A stretch of DNA of 64,000 nt from Komagataeibacter sucrofermentans DSM 15973 (GCF_040581405.1 NZ_CP137157.1:686001-750000), one strand, 5' to 3'. Positions 1 to 16,923 are shown, counted from the first letter of the stretch. Program-made: numbers and translations. Notes: generated from the sequence alone by a model not told the origin.

Positions 1-90
1 ACGCTGTTGTTCGTGCCGTGCGTTTTTGCGCTGATCCATTCCAGAAAGTCCAAGAAAGCCGCCGCTGCTGGCGAAGGAGAGCACGCATGA
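1..90 (+). CDS. RND efflux permease, C-terminal end (partial)
   Basis: Read from base 1, 29 codons run to a TGA at 88-90. They give a hydrophobic segment (TLLFVPCVFALIH) followed by a basic, Ala-rich tail. This is how the last transmembrane helix and cytoplasmic end of RND (AcrB/HAE-1 family) permeases look. The stop overlaps the adaptor start (ATGA, 87-90), so the two genes are translationally coupled. The body of the permease lies left of the window. The fragment is short, so the assignment leans on the adjacent adaptor and outer-membrane factor genes. Confidence 0.75.
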   Translation, partial: TLLFVPCVFALIHSRKSKKAAAAGEGEHA

Positions 91-1373
91 CCGCCTCAGG
101 GGAAAACCAGACGCCGCGCATGTCCAGGCGTGGGCGGCTGTACGTGACCCTTGGCGGGGTTGTGGTGGCTGCCATTGTTGCCGGGGGTATTCTCGAGCGG
201 CGCATCCATGTCTCGAACCTGAAGGAGGCGGCGCAGGATGCCGCCATCCCGCGCGTGCAGGTCATCACGGCTGAAAAAGGCCCCACCACCCGCACGCTCG
301 ACCTGCCGGGCAACATCTCGGCATGGTACCAGGCGCCGATCTACGCGCAGGTCTCGGGCTATGTGCAGATGTGGTACAAGGATATCGGCGCCAAGGTGAA
401 GGCGGGCGAGATCCTGGCCACCATCGACACGCCGGGCCTTGATGCGCAGTATGCGGCCTCAAAGGCCAATTTTGACGTGGCGATGGCGCGGTACCGCCTT
501 GCGCAGATCACGGCCAAGCGCTGGCGCGCGCTGCAGGGCACGCAGGCTGTCTCGCAGCAGGAGGTGGACGTGCAGGCCGCCGATGCCGAGGCCCGTCAGG
601 CCGAGGTCGAGGCCGCCCGCCACGAGGTCTCGCGCTATGCGGCCCTGATCGGGTTCAAGCAGCTTGTCGCCCCGTTTGATGGCGTTGTCACCAACCGTCT
701 TGCTGACGTGGGCGATTACGTGAATGCGGGTGGCGGCGATGTTTCCTCACGCGGCACGGCCACCGAGCTGTTCAGCGTGGCCGATGTGCATCGCATGCGC
801 GTGTTCGTGTCCGTGCCGCAGGATTATGCCGATATCATCAGCCCCAAGCTGGAGGGTGATGTGTCGGTGCCGCAATATCCGGGCCGGGTGTTCAAGGCCA
901 AGTTCCTTGCCACCGCCAAGGCGTTCAACGCGGGCACCCGCACCGTGACCACCGAACTGGTGGTCGATAACGACAAGCGCGAACTGTGGCCTGATTCTTA
1001 CGCCAATGTACACTTTGTCGCACCCGGCGACCCCGATATCCTGATAGTGCCTGAAGGCGCGCTTGTATTTCGCGCGCAGGGCATGCAGGTGGCGATCGTG
1101 GACAAGGACGACCGCATCCGCCTGCATAACGTGACGGTGGGGACGAACCTGGGTACCAAAGTGCAGATCCTGGCGGGCATCGGCCCGCAGGACCGGATTG
1201 TGAACAACCCGTCGGCAGGGCTGCTCGAAGGCCAGAAGGTCTATCTGGTCGGGTCGACGCCCGGCTATAACGATGCCGGCGCCACGGCCACGGCCGCCGT
1301 GGGCAAGGGAGATGATGTGCGCGCCATGCCAGCAGGAGACAGCAGTGCGAGTGACGCGGGAGTGCGTCAATGA
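87..1373 (+). CDS. RND efflux periplasmic adaptor (HlyD/MFP family)
   Basis: This 428-residue adaptor would bridge the inner-membrane permease and the outer-membrane channel of a tripartite drug/proton pump. A basic N-terminus is followed by one membrane anchor (about residues 18-36, YVTLGGVVVAAIVAGGIL). Next come a lipoyl/barrel-sandwich half (QVSGYVQMWYKDIGAKVKAG), an Ala/Gln-rich coiled-coil hairpin (about 125-190), and the returning half-motif LVAPFDGVVTNRLADVGDYV. The C-terminal tail is Ala/Asp-rich. A GTG start at 18 is possible, but ATG 87 has AAGGAGA six bases upstream and overlaps the permease stop, so it is preferred. The gene overlaps the downstream lipoprotein gene by ATGA at 1370-1373. 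Confidence 0.9.
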   Translation: MTASGENQTPRMSRRGRLYVTLGGVVVAAIVAGGILERRIHVSNLKEAAQDAAIPRVQVITAEKGPTTRTLDLPGNISAWYQAPIYAQVSGYVQMWYKDIGAKVKAGEILATIDTPGLDAQYAASKANFDVAMARYRLAQITAKRWRALQGTQAVSQQEVDVQAADAEARQAEVEAARHEVSRYAALIGFKQLVAPFDGVVTNRLADVGDYVNAGGGDVSSRGTATELFSVADVHRMRVFVSVPQDYADIISPKLEGDVSVPQYPGRVFKAKFLATAKAFNAGTRTVTTELVVDNDKRELWPDSYANVHFVAPGDPDILIVPEGALVFRAQGMQVAIVDKDDRIRLHNVTVGTNLGTKVQILAGIGPQDRIVNNPSAGLLEGQKVYLVGSTPGYNDAGATATAAVGKGDDVRAMPAGDSSASDAGVRQ

Positions 1374-3013
1374 GTGCAGCGCCGCGCAGCCGGTCACGTC
1401 ATATCCTGTCCCGTCGCATGCTTTCCCGTCGTATGCTCTCTCTGGCCGGATGCGCCGCCCTTGCGGGCAGCCTGGCCGGGTGCGTGGATCTGGCGCCCAA
1501 ATATCGCCACCAGCATTATCTCCTGCCCGATAACTGGAAGGGCGACAGCCTGATGCAGTACGGCACGCCGCAGGATGGCGCGTCGCGCGGGGACTGGTGG
1601 ACCGTTTTCAACGACTCCACCCTCGATGACCTCGAGGATCGCGCCAGCCGCATGAACCCCAACCTGCAGGCCGATGCGGAAACCTTCACCCAGGCGCGTG
1701 ACATCGCCGCCGAGGCGCAGTCCAACCTGTATCCGCAGATATCGGGCAACACCGGGGCCTCGAATAACCAGGCCTCCTCGCACAGGCTGTGGCGTGGCGC
1801 GGGCTCGACGGGGCCGATCTACATGTCATCGGAGCAGTACAGCGCCACTGCGCGGTGGGAGCCGGATTTCTGGTCGGCCATCCGTAACCGCAGGCGGGTG
1901 CAGCAGCGCATGGCGCAGGCGGCGGCGGCCGATTTTGCAGTGGCCCGGCTGAGCATCCAGTCCGAGCTGGCCAATGATTACATGCAGCTACGTGGCATGG
2001 ACGCGCAGCACGCCGTCTATCTCGACTCGATCCACTATTACCAGACCGCCGTGCAGATCACGAAAATGCGGCAGGCAGGCGCGATTGCGGCGGGTATTGA
2101 CGTAGCCCGCGCCCAAACCCAGCTTGCCTCCACCCAGGCGGCTGATACCGACCTGCAGGCCCATCGCGCGGTGATGGAGCATGCCATTGCCATCCTGTGC
2201 AACGTGGCGCCTTCCAGCTTCCGTATCGCGCCGCGGGCGCAGATCAGCTTCCCCAAGGTGAAGACTCCGGTCGGCCTGCCCTCGACCCTGCTCGAGCGGC
2301 GGCCCGACATCGCCAGCGCCGAGCGGCACATGGCGGCGGCCAACCGGGCCATCGGCATTTCACGCGCGGCGTTCTACCCGCATGTGACCTTCAGCGCCAT
2401 GGCCGGTTTCATGGATAACGGCTTCACGCTCGATAAGATCGCCAACGGCATGTACAATTATGCCGCCCAGGCCGTGCTGCCGCTGTTCCAGGGGGGCTTG
2501 CGCCGTGCGGAACTGCAACGCAACTGGTCGCAGTACCGCCAGGCCGAGGATCAGTACCGCGCCACCGTGCTTGATGCCTTCAAGGACGTGGAAGACGGGC
2601 TGAGCATGACGCATGACCTCAACATTGAGGCCGGCCAGCAGGCCGAGGCCGTGCAGGCCTCCATGCGCACGCAGAACATGACCATGCAGCTTTACACCGG
2701 CGGCCTGACCAACTACCTCGACGTGGTGGTGGCGCAGGTGGCGGCCCTTCAGGCCCGCATTGCCGAGGTGCAGGTGGAGACCCGCTACATGCAGGCGCAG
2801 GTGGAACTCATCCGCTCGCTCGGCGGCGGCTGGACCACGGCCGAACTGCCCAACAACAAGCAGATCCGCCCGTTTGACGTGATGCAGTACAACCACCTGC
2901 GCATGCCCAAGGCCGTAAACGGGGTCAGTGTCGATAATGGACCCGAGTCCCTTGACCTGTCCGGCAGCGGATTCCATGACAAAGACTTGACAGGCACCCC
3001 AAAACAGCGGTAG
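1370..3013 (+). CDS. Outer-membrane efflux lipoprotein (NodT/OprM-type TolC family)
   Basis: This 547-residue outer-membrane factor completes the tripartite pump. A basic N-terminus and hydrophobic stretch carry two LAGC lipobox candidates (cysteines near residues 28 and 38); the second, followed by VDLAPKY, is the likely lipidation site. The body has the two internal repeats of the family, with [15 protein letters not shown] near the start, [19 protein letters not shown] in the middle and [11 protein letters not shown] later. The C-terminus is about 50 residues longer than the usual end of the family and is polar. The start is coupled to the adaptor stop by ATGA; later Met codons in the leader (residues 17 and 22) could also be used. 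It is the last gene of the operon, 106 bp before rplK. Confidence 0.9.
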   Translation: MSAAPRSRSRHILSRRMLSRRMLSLAGCAALAGSLAGCVDLAPKYRHQHYLLPDNWKGDSLMQYGTPQDGASRGDWWTVFNDSTLDDLEDRASRMNPNLQADAETFTQARDIAAEAQSNLYPQISGNTGASNNQASSHRLWRGAGSTGPIYMSSEQYSATARWEPDFWSAIRNRRRVQQRMAQAAAADFAVARLSIQSELANDYMQLRGMDAQHAVYLDSIHYYQTAVQITKMRQAGAIAAGIDVARAQTQLASTQAADTDLQAHRAVMEHAIAILCNVAPSSFRIAPRAQISFPKVKTPVGLPSTLLERRPDIASAERHMAAANRAIGISRAAFYPHVTFSAMAGFMDNGFTLDKIANGMYNYAAQAVLPLFQGGLRRAELQRNWSQYRQAEDQYRATVLDAFKDVEDGLSMTHDLNIEAGQQAEAVQASMRTQNMTMQLYTGGLTNYLDVVVAQVAALQARIAEVQVETRYMQAQVELIRSLGGGWTTAELPNNKQIRPFDVMQYNHLRMPKAVNGVSVDNGPESLDLSGSGFHDKDLTGTPKQR

Positions 3014-3034
3014 GTGCGCGCCTCTTATCGGAAC

Positions 3035-3068
3035 GCGGGAGGTCGCCCGCCCTGCCCATGCGGGCAGG
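3035..3068 (+). other. Tandem hairpins between efflux operon and rplK
   Basis: Two short perfect inverted repeats lie back to back: GCGGG at 3035-3039 with CCCGC at 3046-3050, and CCTGCCC at 3051-3057 with GGGCAGG at 3062-3068. No U-tract follows, so this is not a classical terminator. It could be an L1-responsive leader of rplK or a weak barrier between the efflux and ribosomal units. The rplK ribosome-binding site (AGGAG, 3107-3111) is downstream of both. Confidence 0.4.
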
Positions 3069-3119
3069 CAGGTGGCCACCAGAACCGCGGTCCGGGTGAA
3101 ACAGTCAGGAGCCCCGGAT

Positions 3120-3554
3120 ATGGCCAAAAAAATCGTTGGCTACATCAAGCTGCAAATCCCCGCCGGCAAGGCGAATCCGTCACCGCCGGTTGGTCCGGCA
3201 CTGGGTCAGCGCGGCCTGAACATCATGCAGTTCTGCAAGGAGTTCAACGCCAAGACGCAGGGCCTCGAGCCCGGTATGCCGATTCCCGTCGTCATCACCG
3301 CCTATGCCGACCGTACGTTCAGCTTCATCACCAAGACCCCGCCGAACACCTACTTCCTGATGAAGGCTGCCAAGGTCTCCAAGGGCAGCTCGACCGTAGG
3401 CAAGGCCGCGAGCGTTGGTAAGGTGACCATTGCGCAGCTGCGCGAGATTGCCGAGACGAAGCAGAAAGACATGAACGCCAACGACATCGACGGCGCCGTG
3501 CGCATGCTGGCAGGTTCTGCCCGCTCCATGGGCCTCGACGTGGTGGAGGGCTGA
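3120..3554 (+). CDS. rplK: 50S ribosomal protein L11
   Basis: L11 (144 residues) binds the GTPase-associated region of 23S rRNA and helps activate elongation factors and RelA. The N-terminal domain has the proline-rich segment [13 protein letters not shown], the thiostrepton-binding surface. The C-terminal domain has the rRNA-binding helices, including [24 protein letters not shown] 3120 was chosen because [16 protein letters not shown] is the family N-terminus and AGGAG sits eight bases upstream; an upstream in-frame start at 3072 would add 16 atypical residues. The usual neighbours secE and nusG are not upstream. Confidence 0.97.
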   Translation: MAKKIVGYIKLQIPAGKANPSPPVGPALGQRGLNIMQFCKEFNAKTQGLEPGMPIPVVITAYADRTFSFITKTPPNTYFLMKAAKVSKGSSTVGKAASVGKVTIAQLREIAETKQKDMNANDIDGAVRMLAGSARSMGLDVVEG

Positions 3555-3559
3555 TACCA

Positions 3560-4255
3560 ATGGCAAAGAACAAGCGTCTGACCGCAGCCCGCGCCGCAGT
3601 CGATACCACCAAGCAGTATGGCCTCGATGAGGCGATCAACCTGGTCAAGAACAACGCCAAGGCGAAGTTCGACGAGACGGTCGAGATCTCCATGAACCTG
3701 GGTATTGACCCGCGTCATGCCGATCAGATGGTCCGTGGCCTGCTGTCCCTGCCCAACGGCACGGGCAAGACCCTGCGCGTTGGCGTGTTCGCCCGCGGCC
3801 CCAAGGCCGAGGAAGCGCAGGCCGCCGGTGCCGACGTGGTTGGCGCCGAAGACCTGGCCGAGAAGGTGAAGGCTGGCGAGATCGAGTTCGACCGCTGCAT
3901 TGCCACGCCGGACATGATGGCGCTCGTGGGGCGTCTGGGCAAGATCCTCGGCCCGCGTGGCCTGATGCCCAACCCCAAGCTGGGCACCGTGACCATGGAC
4001 GTGAAGGGCGCGGTTTCCGCTGCCAAGTCCGGCCAGGTCGAATACCGCGCTGAAAAGGCCGGTATCGTGCACGCAGGCGTTGGTAAGGCTTCGTTTGACG
4101 AATCCAAGCTCGCTGAAAACATCCGCGCCTTCGTGGATGCCGTGCAGAAGGCCCGCCCGACGGGCGCCAAGGGCACGTATGTGAAGAAGATCGCCCTGTC
4201 CTCCACCATGGGGCCGGGTGTTACGGTTGACGTCGCCGCTTTCACGGCGGGCTGA
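3560..4255 (+). CDS. rplA: 50S ribosomal protein L1
   Basis: L1 (231 residues) forms the mobile L1 stalk that helps release deacylated tRNA from the E site; in many bacteria it also represses the L11-L1 mRNA. Conserved segments include [14 protein letters not shown], the hinge-region motif [15 protein letters not shown] and the C-terminal [11 protein letters not shown]. It starts five bases after the rplK stop, so the two are co-transcribed. Length is normal for the family. Confidence 0.97.
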   Translation: MAKNKRLTAARAAVDTTKQYGLDEAINLVKNNAKAKFDETVEISMNLGIDPRHADQMVRGLLSLPNGTGKTLRVGVFARGPKAEEAQAAGADVVGAEDLAEKVKAGEIEFDRCIATPDMMALVGRLGKILGPRGLMPNPKLGTVTMDVKGAVSAAKSGQVEYRAEKAGIVHAGVGKASFDESKLAENIRAFVDAVQKARPTGAKGTYVKKIALSSTMGPGVTVDVAAFTAG

Positions 4256-4533
4256 TTAACCAAAGAATGACCCTTTCCCGCTAGGGGGAGGGGACAGGGG
4301 CTGGCGGTTTTGCCGCCAGTTTCCGAACCTGTCCATGACCGGATGTGGCGCAAGCCTTGATGGCCCCGAAAGGGCGGCAACCGGGAGACGGGGATTACCG
4401 GATCGGGGCGAAAGCCCACACTGGTTGTTCCGTTAAAAGGACAGGCGAACCGGGATGCACCGGCTTGTCGGCGCATCCCCAGGGTAAACCCTACCTGCTG
4501 GCCCTGGCTGGCAGGTGATGATGGAGACGGGAT
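4256..4533 (+). promoter_or_regulatory. rplJ (L10) leader with alternative pairings
   Basis: This 278-base gap has no convincing ORF but much secondary structure. GGACAGG (4292-4298) can pair with CCTGTCC (4328-4334), enclosing a perfect inner hairpin CTGGCGG (4301-4307)/CCGCCAG (4313-4319). A second GGACAGG at 4439-4445 could capture the same CCTGTCC. A further hairpin pairs GGGATGC (4452-4458) with GCATCCC (4473-4479). L10(L12)4 autogenously regulates its operon through the rplJ leader in well-studied bacteria, so this leader is the expected target. The competing pairings are seen in the sequence; the switch is inferred. Confidence 0.6.
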
Positions 4534-5052
4534 TTGGACCGTACGGAGAAGCGGGAGTTTGTTGCCTCCCTCGCAGCCGTGTTCGCTGAAACGTCCATGG
4601 TCATTGTCACCCGTAATGACGGGCTGAGCGTGGCTGATGTGACGGACCTTCGGCGTCGCGTGCGTGCGGCTGGAGCTACACACAAGGTCGCGAAGAACCG
4701 GCTGGCCTCTCTCGCCCTGGCAGGGACCCAGTTCGAAGGCATCAAGCCGCTGCTTAAGGGGCCGACCGCGTTGTCGTGGGCGGATGAACCGGTAGCCGTG
4801 GCGAAGGTGCTCGTCGAGTTCGCCAAAACCAATGACAAGCTTGTTCTGCTCGGCGGATCGCTTGGTGCTCAGACGCTCAACGTCGAAAGCATCAAGGCTC
4901 TGGCCGAACTGCCGTCGCTTGACGTTCTGCGCGCGCAGCTGGTGGGGCTCATCTCCACCCCCGCTACGCGGATCGCAGGCGTGCTGCAGGCGCCGGCCGG
5001 ACAGCTTGCACGGGTTTTTGGTGCCTATGCCAAGACGGGCGAAGCCGCCTGA
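4534..5052 (+). CDS. rplJ: 50S ribosomal protein L10
   Basis: L10 (172 residues) anchors L7/L12 dimers to the ribosomal stalk base. The N-terminal rRNA/L11-contacting domain contains VTDLRRRVRAAGATHKVAKNRLA; the C-terminal helix that holds L7/L12 is the Ala-rich end. The start codon is TTG at 4534, preceded by GGAG at 4523-4526; the resulting MDRTEKREFVASLAAVF matches alphaproteobacterial L10 N-termini, and no in-frame ATG fits better. The weak start fits a gene whose translation is limited by feedback through the leader. Confidence 0.95.
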   Translation: MDRTEKREFVASLAAVFAETSMVIVTRNDGLSVADVTDLRRRVRAAGATHKVAKNRLASLALAGTQFEGIKPLLKGPTALSWADEPVAVAKVLVEFAKTNDKLVLLGGSLGAQTLNVESIKALAELPSLDVLRAQLVGLISTPATRIAGVLQAPAGQLARVFGAYAKTGEAA

Positions 5053-5155
5053 GACCCCATGGCCCGGCCCGCCGGGCTATCAACAAAACGGCATTTTCCC
5101 TAAAAAACGGGATTGTGTCGTGCCAACCAGTGTATAAATTAGGAAGACCAATACC

Positions 5156-5530
5156 ATGGCCGATCTGAACAAGATTGTTGAAGACCTTTCCGCCCTGACC
5201 GTTCTGGAAGCGGCTGAGCTGTCCAAGCTGCTGGAAGAGAAGTGGGGCGTTTCCGCCGCAGCTCCGGCCGCTGTTGCTGTTGCCGCTCCGGGCGCTGGCG
5301 CTGCTCCGGCAGAAGAGAAGACCGAGTTTGACGTTGTCCTGACCAAGGCTGGCGACAAGAAGATCAACGTGATTAAGGAAATCCGTGCGATCACCGGTCT
5401 GGGCCTGAAGGAAGCCAAGGACCTGGTCGAGGGCGCGCCCAAGACCATCAAGGAAGGCGCCAGCAAGGATGAAGCCGAGAAGATCAAGAAGACCCTTGAA
5501 GACAACGGCGCTTCGGTCGAAATCAAATAA
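5156..5530 (+). CDS. rplL: 50S ribosomal protein L7/L12
   Basis: L7/L12 (124 residues) is the multicopy stalk protein that recruits and stimulates GTPase factors. The N-terminal dimerisation helices ([17 protein letters not shown]) are followed by an Ala/Pro-rich flexible hinge (about residues 36-58). The compact C-terminal domain has the factor-binding helix, with [20 protein letters not shown]. It starts 103 bases after rplJ, with AGGAAG shortly upstream of ATG. Length and layout are typical. Confidence 0.97.
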   Translation: MADLNKIVEDLSALTVLEAAELSKLLEEKWGVSAAAPAAVAVAAPGAGAAPAEEKTEFDVVLTKAGDKKINVIKEIRAITGLGLKEAKDLVEGAPKTIKEGASKDEAEKIKKTLEDNGASVEIK

Positions 5531-5585
5531 GTTGGCCAATCGGGATGCGTCGTTTATGACGCACTCAGGCTGATTGTTCAGGTGA

Positions 5586-5655
5586 GGGTGGAAACCGTCT
5601 GGTTTCCGCCCCCTTGGGCGTTACAGGCACCCTGGCCGCAAGGCTTCGGGTGCCT
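5586..5655 (+). other. Two hairpins between rplL and rpoB
   Basis: The first is an 11-bp stem with one G-T wobble (5586-5596 with 5601-5611) around a four-base loop GTCT; its core GGAAACC/GGTTTCC is perfect. The second pairs AGGCACCC (5625-5632) with GGGTGCCT (5648-5655). Neither has a long U-tract. Enterobacteria have a partial terminator and an RNase III site between rplL and rpoB that lowers polymerase expression relative to ribosomal protein. These hairpins may do the same here, but that is inference. Confidence 0.45.
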
Positions 5656-5730
5656 TTGGCGGTAGTGAAGGGTTGGCCAGACTCAGGTCCGGTCGATCTG
5701 CCAAGAATTTTCAAGGGCCGCGCAGTCCGC

Positions 5731-5748
5731 GTGACATGACCATGTCAC
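5731..5748. promoter_or_regulatory. Perfect palindrome upstream of rpoB
   Basis: GTGACATG (5731-5738) and CATGTCAC (5741-5748) form a perfect 8-bp inverted repeat with a two-base spacer, 38 bases before the rpoB start. The short spacer suits a DNA operator for a dimeric regulator better than an RNA hairpin, though a cruciform or hairpin with a tiny loop is possible. No regulator is identifiable from the site. Confidence 0.4.
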
Positions 5749-5786
5749 GACCGTGCGGGCCTGTGTGGATGGGGGCTGGATAGGCG

Positions 5787-14255
<8,469 letters not shown>

Positions 14256-14268
14256 CCATACGAGAGAA

Positions 14269-14300
14269 ATGCCGGATGGCGGGGGACCGCTATCCGGCAT
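14269..14300 (+). terminator. Hairpin at rpoC 3' end
   Basis: ATGCCGGAT (14269-14277) pairs perfectly with ATCCGGCAT (14292-14300). Inside the loop GCGG and CCGC can extend the stem. It begins 14 bases after the rpoC stop, where the operon terminator is expected. There is no run of T after it, so it may act with Rho or mainly protect the 3' end. Confidence 0.5.
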
Positions 14301-14423
14301 GATTCGGTGCTGCACTATTGTCACCATCCGATTCAGGCGGTATCAGCAGCCTGACGGAGCGGTGCTCCGAGTCTGGCGGAACAGAGTCGTTTCGTCGGAC
14401 TGCTAGCGAATCCTGCGCAAGGC

Positions 14424-14452
14424 TTGACTTTTGGTCAGTTTGCCCGTAGGTA
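14424..14452 (+). promoter_or_regulatory. Candidate rpsL-rpsG-tuf promoter
   Basis: TTGACT at 14424-14429 is a near-consensus -35 element. After 17 bases comes TAGGTA at 14447-14452 as a moderate -10. It stands about 220 bases before rpsL, in the only large gap upstream of this operon, so transcripts would have a long leader. The -10 is weak, so this is a candidate only. Confidence 0.5.
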
Positions 14453-14571
14453 ACGCGCCCTCGGCTAGCCCTGTCTGAAAGACGTCGTTGGCCGTCGAAT
14501 GCAGCATGCAGACATGCGGTGCCGCAGTCCGGGAATCGGGCTGCCCAGGCCGGATGTAAATATGATGCCCG

Positions 14572-14592
14572 AACGAATGGTTGTCATTCGTT
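14572..14592 (+). other. Leader hairpin before rpsL
   Basis: AACGAATG (14572-14579) and CATTCGTT (14585-14592) form a perfect 8-bp stem with loop GTTGT. It is followed directly by GGGGTTTTG, so it resembles a weak intrinsic terminator or attenuator within the rpsL leader, about 78 bases before the start codon. Confidence 0.4.
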
Positions 14593-14670
14593 GGGGTTTT
14601 GTTGTGAACGACAGTCGGCAACCAGATATGGGGTTGGCCGGCCGAATTTTGTAAGGATCGGGAAAGGCGT

Positions 14671-15042
14671 ATGCCGACCATCAACCAGTTGATCGCGAAA
14701 GGTCGCGAACCCGCAGCCAAACGCAATAAGGTTCCTGCCCTGCAGGGCTGTCCGCAGAAGCGTGGCGTTTGCACTCGTGTTTACACAACCACACCGAAGA
14801 AGCCGAACTCGGCTCTGCGTAAGGTGGCAAAAGTACGCCTGACCAACGGTTATGAGGTTGTGAGCTATATTCCGGGTGAGGGGCATAACCTCCAGGAACA
14901 TAGCGTTGTCCTGATCCGTGGTGGTCGCGTTAAGGATCTTCCTGGCGTGCGTTATCACATCCTGCGCGGCGTTCTGGACACCCAGGGTATCGCCAAGCGT
15001 CGTCAGCGTCGCTCGCTCTATGGCGCGAAGCGTCCTAAGTAA
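14671..15042 (+). CDS. rpsL: 30S ribosomal protein S12
   Basis: S12 (123 residues) sits at the decoding centre and controls accuracy. The loop [12 protein letters not shown] has Lys at positions 43 and 44, and [13 protein letters not shown] has Lys88 and Asp89. These are the streptomycin-sensitive residues and, in other bacteria, Asp89 is the methylthiolation site. It is the first gene of the str-type operon, 15 bases before rpsG. Confidence 0.98.
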   Translation: MPTINQLIAKGREPAAKRNKVPALQGCPQKRGVCTRVYTTTPKKPNSALRKVAKVRLTNGYEVVSYIPGEGHNLQEHSVVLIRGGRVKDLPGVRYHILRGVLDTQGIAKRRQRRSLYGAKRPK

Positions 15043-15057
15043 AAGGAATAACGAGGC

Positions 15058-15534
15058 ATGAGTCGCCGTCATCGCGCAGTCAAGCGCGAGATTCTTCCCG
15101 ATCCGAAATTTGGTGATGTCGTCATTACGCGTTTCATGAACGCCCTGATGTACGACGGCAAGAAGTCCACCGCTGAAGGGATCGTCTATGGCGCCCTTGA
15201 GGTGCTGCGCCGCCGTGGTGGCGCTGCTGCGGACCCTGTGGTCATGTTCCACAGCGCGCTGGACAACGTCAAGCCGGCTGTCGAGGTGCGTTCCCGCCGT
15301 GTTGGTGGCGCCACCTACCAGGTTCCGGTCGAAGTCCGGGCCGAGCGTCGTCAGGCGCTGGCCATCCGCTGGCTGATCGACGCCTCGCGCAAGCGTGGCG
15401 AGAACACCATGCAGGATCGTCTGTCGAACGAACTTCTTGACGCCGTCAATAATCGTGGCGCCGCGGTCAAGAAGCGCGAAGACACGCACCGCATGGCCGA
15501 AGCCAACAAGGCATTCAGTCATTACCGCTGGTAA
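15058..15534 (+). CDS. rpsG: 30S ribosomal protein S7
   Basis: S7 (158 residues) nucleates assembly of the 30S head and contacts tRNA in the E site. The N-terminal [20 protein letters not shown] and the central [13 protein letters not shown] and [10 protein letters not shown] segments are diagnostic. It follows rpsL after 15 bases. The next gene is tuf; the usual fusA is missing from this position. Confidence 0.97.
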   Translation: MSRRHRAVKREILPDPKFGDVVITRFMNALMYDGKKSTAEGIVYGALEVLRRRGGAAADPVVMFHSALDNVKPAVEVRSRRVGGATYQVPVEVRAERRQALAIRWLIDASRKRGENTMQDRLSNELLDAVNNRGAAVKKREDTHRMAEANKAFSHYRW

Positions 15535-15543
15535 AGGCGGTCA

Positions 15544-15563
15544 GGCCGGTTTATTGACCGGCC
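15544..15563 (+). other. Hairpin between rpsG and tuf
   Basis: GGCCGGT (15544-15550) pairs perfectly with ACCGGCC (15557-15563) around loop TTATTG. It occupies the gap where fusA would normally be. With no U-tract, it is more likely a processing or stability element than a terminator. Confidence 0.35.
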
Positions 15564-15627
15564 CGGCTTCCGAAACGGAACTTTCCAACCCGACTCTCGG
15601 CACGAGGCCGAGTTAACGGAGAAAACG

Positions 15628-16818
15628 ATGGCAAAGGCTAAATTTGAGCGGAATAAGCCGCACTGCAACATCGGCACGATTGGTCACGTCGATCACGGCA
15701 AGACCTCGCTGACCGCTGCTATCACCAAGACGCTGGCGAAGGCCGGTGGCGCGGAATTCAAGGCGTACGACATGATCGACGCCGCACCTGAAGAACGCGC
15801 CCGTGGCATCACCATCTCGACCGCCCACGTCGAGTACGAGACCGCCAAGCGTCACTACGCACACGTCGACTGCCCCGGCCACGCTGACTATGTGAAGAAC
15901 ATGATCACCGGTGCCGCGCAGATGGACGGCGCGATCCTGGTCGTGTCGGCCGCTGATGGCCCGATGCCCCAGACCCGCGAGCACATCCTGCTTGCCCGCC
16001 AGGTTGGCGTGCCGGCCCTGGTTGTCTTCCTGAACAAGGTTGACCAGGTTGATGATCCGGAGCTGCTTGAGCTGGTCGAGATGGAAGTGCGCGAGCTGCT
16101 TTCCGCTTACCAGTTCCCCGGCGACGATATCCCCATCATCAAGGGTTCCGCCCTGGTGACGCTGGAAGACGGCGATCCGGAAGTCGGTGAAAACCGCGTC
16201 ATGGACCTGATGAACGCTGTGGACGAATACATCCCGCAGCCGGAGCGTCCGATTGACCGTCCGTTCCTGATGCCGATCGAAGACGTGTTCTCCATCTCGG
16301 GCCGTGGCACCGTGGTGACGGGTCGTGTCGAGCGTGGCGCCGTGAACGTTGGCGACGAAATCGAGATCGTTGGCCTGCGCCCGACGCAGAAGACGACCGT
16401 GACCGGCGTTGAAATGTTCCGCAAGCTGCTTGATCGTGGTGAAGCAGGTGACAACATCGGCGCGCTGCTGCGTGGCACGAAGCGTGAAGACGTTGAGCGT
16501 GGCCAGGTGCTGGCGAAGCCGGGTTCGATCACCCCGCACACCAAGTTCAAGGCGGAAGCCTACATCCTGACGAAGGAAGAGGGTGGCCGTCACACGCCGT
16601 TCTTCACCAACTATCGTCCGCAGTTCTATTTCCGCACGACCGACGTCACCGGCGTCGTTCACCTGCCGGAAGGCACGGAAATGGTCATGCCTGGCGATAA
16701 CGTCGCCATGGATGTCGAGCTGATCGCTCCGATCGCCATGGATGAAGGCCTGCGCTTCGCTATCCGCGAAGGCGGCCGCACCGTTGGTGCAGGTGTTGTT
16801 GCTTCCATCACCGCGTGA
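15628..16818 (+). CDS. tuf: Translation elongation factor Tu
   Basis: EF-Tu (396 residues) delivers aminoacyl-tRNA to the ribosome with GTP. The G-domain motifs are GHVDHGKT (19-26), DCPGH (81-85) and NKVD (136-139). The switch I segment [10 protein letters not shown] and the domain [23 protein letters not shown] are intact. It follows rpsG without fusA. ATG 15628 is preceded by GGAG in the short gap. Many proteobacteria have a second tuf copy; none is in this window. Confidence 0.98.
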   Translation: MAKAKFERNKPHCNIGTIGHVDHGKTSLTAAITKTLAKAGGAEFKAYDMIDAAPEERARGITISTAHVEYETAKRHYAHVDCPGHADYVKNMITGAAQMDGAILVVSAADGPMPQTREHILLARQVGVPALVVFLNKVDQVDDPELLELVEMEVRELLSAYQFPGDDIPIIKGSALVTLEDGDPEVGENRVMDLMNAVDEYIPQPERPIDRPFLMPIEDVFSISGRGTVVTGRVERGAVNVGDEIEIVGLRPTQKTTVTGVEMFRKLLDRGEAGDNIGALLRGTKREDVERGQVLAKPGSITPHTKFKAEAYILTKEEGGRHTPFFTNYRPQFYFRTTDVTGVVHLPEGTEMVMPGDNVAMDVELIAPIAMDEGLRFAIREGGRTVGAGVVASITA

Positions 16819-16843
16819 TTGGACAGTAACTGAACTGTGGCAT

Positions 16844-16870
16844 CCCGGTCGGAGTAATCCGGCCGGGTTT
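16844..16870 (+). terminator. Attenuator-like hairpin between tuf and rpsJ
   Basis: CCCGGTCGG (16844-16852) pairs with CCGGCCGGG (16859-16867) with one G-T wobble, loop AGTAAT, followed by TTT. The U-tract is short, so readthrough into rpsJ is likely. It marks the border between the str-type and S10 operons. Confidence 0.45.
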
Positions 16871-16923
16871 CCATTGCGGATCGGGTTCCCCCGAATCAGG
16901 TAAAGTTGGACTGAAACAGAAAG

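Larger units (their letters stand above)
14256..14670 (+). other. rpoC-rpsL intergenic region, no gene seen
   Basis: These 415 bases hold no ORF I can support. They contain, in order, the rpoC 3' hairpin, two GAGTC (GANTC) sites at 14369-14373 and 14384-14388, a candidate promoter, a second hairpin, and the rpsL ribosome-binding region. Composition is noticeably less GC-rich than the flanking genes. No tRNA-like fold was found by eye. Confidence 0.6.

Noticed and set aside
3014-3421. 135-codon plus ORF overlapping rplK
   Set aside because: It is out of frame with rplK over most of its length and its product resembles nothing; rplK has the real ribosome-binding site.
14256-14670. tRNA gene in the rpoC-rpsL gap
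   Set aside because: No GTTCGAATC-type T-arm with matching acceptor stem could be found on either strand.
14671-15042. Possible streptomycin-resistance change in rpsL
   Set aside because: Lys43 and Lys88 are both present, the sensitive form.
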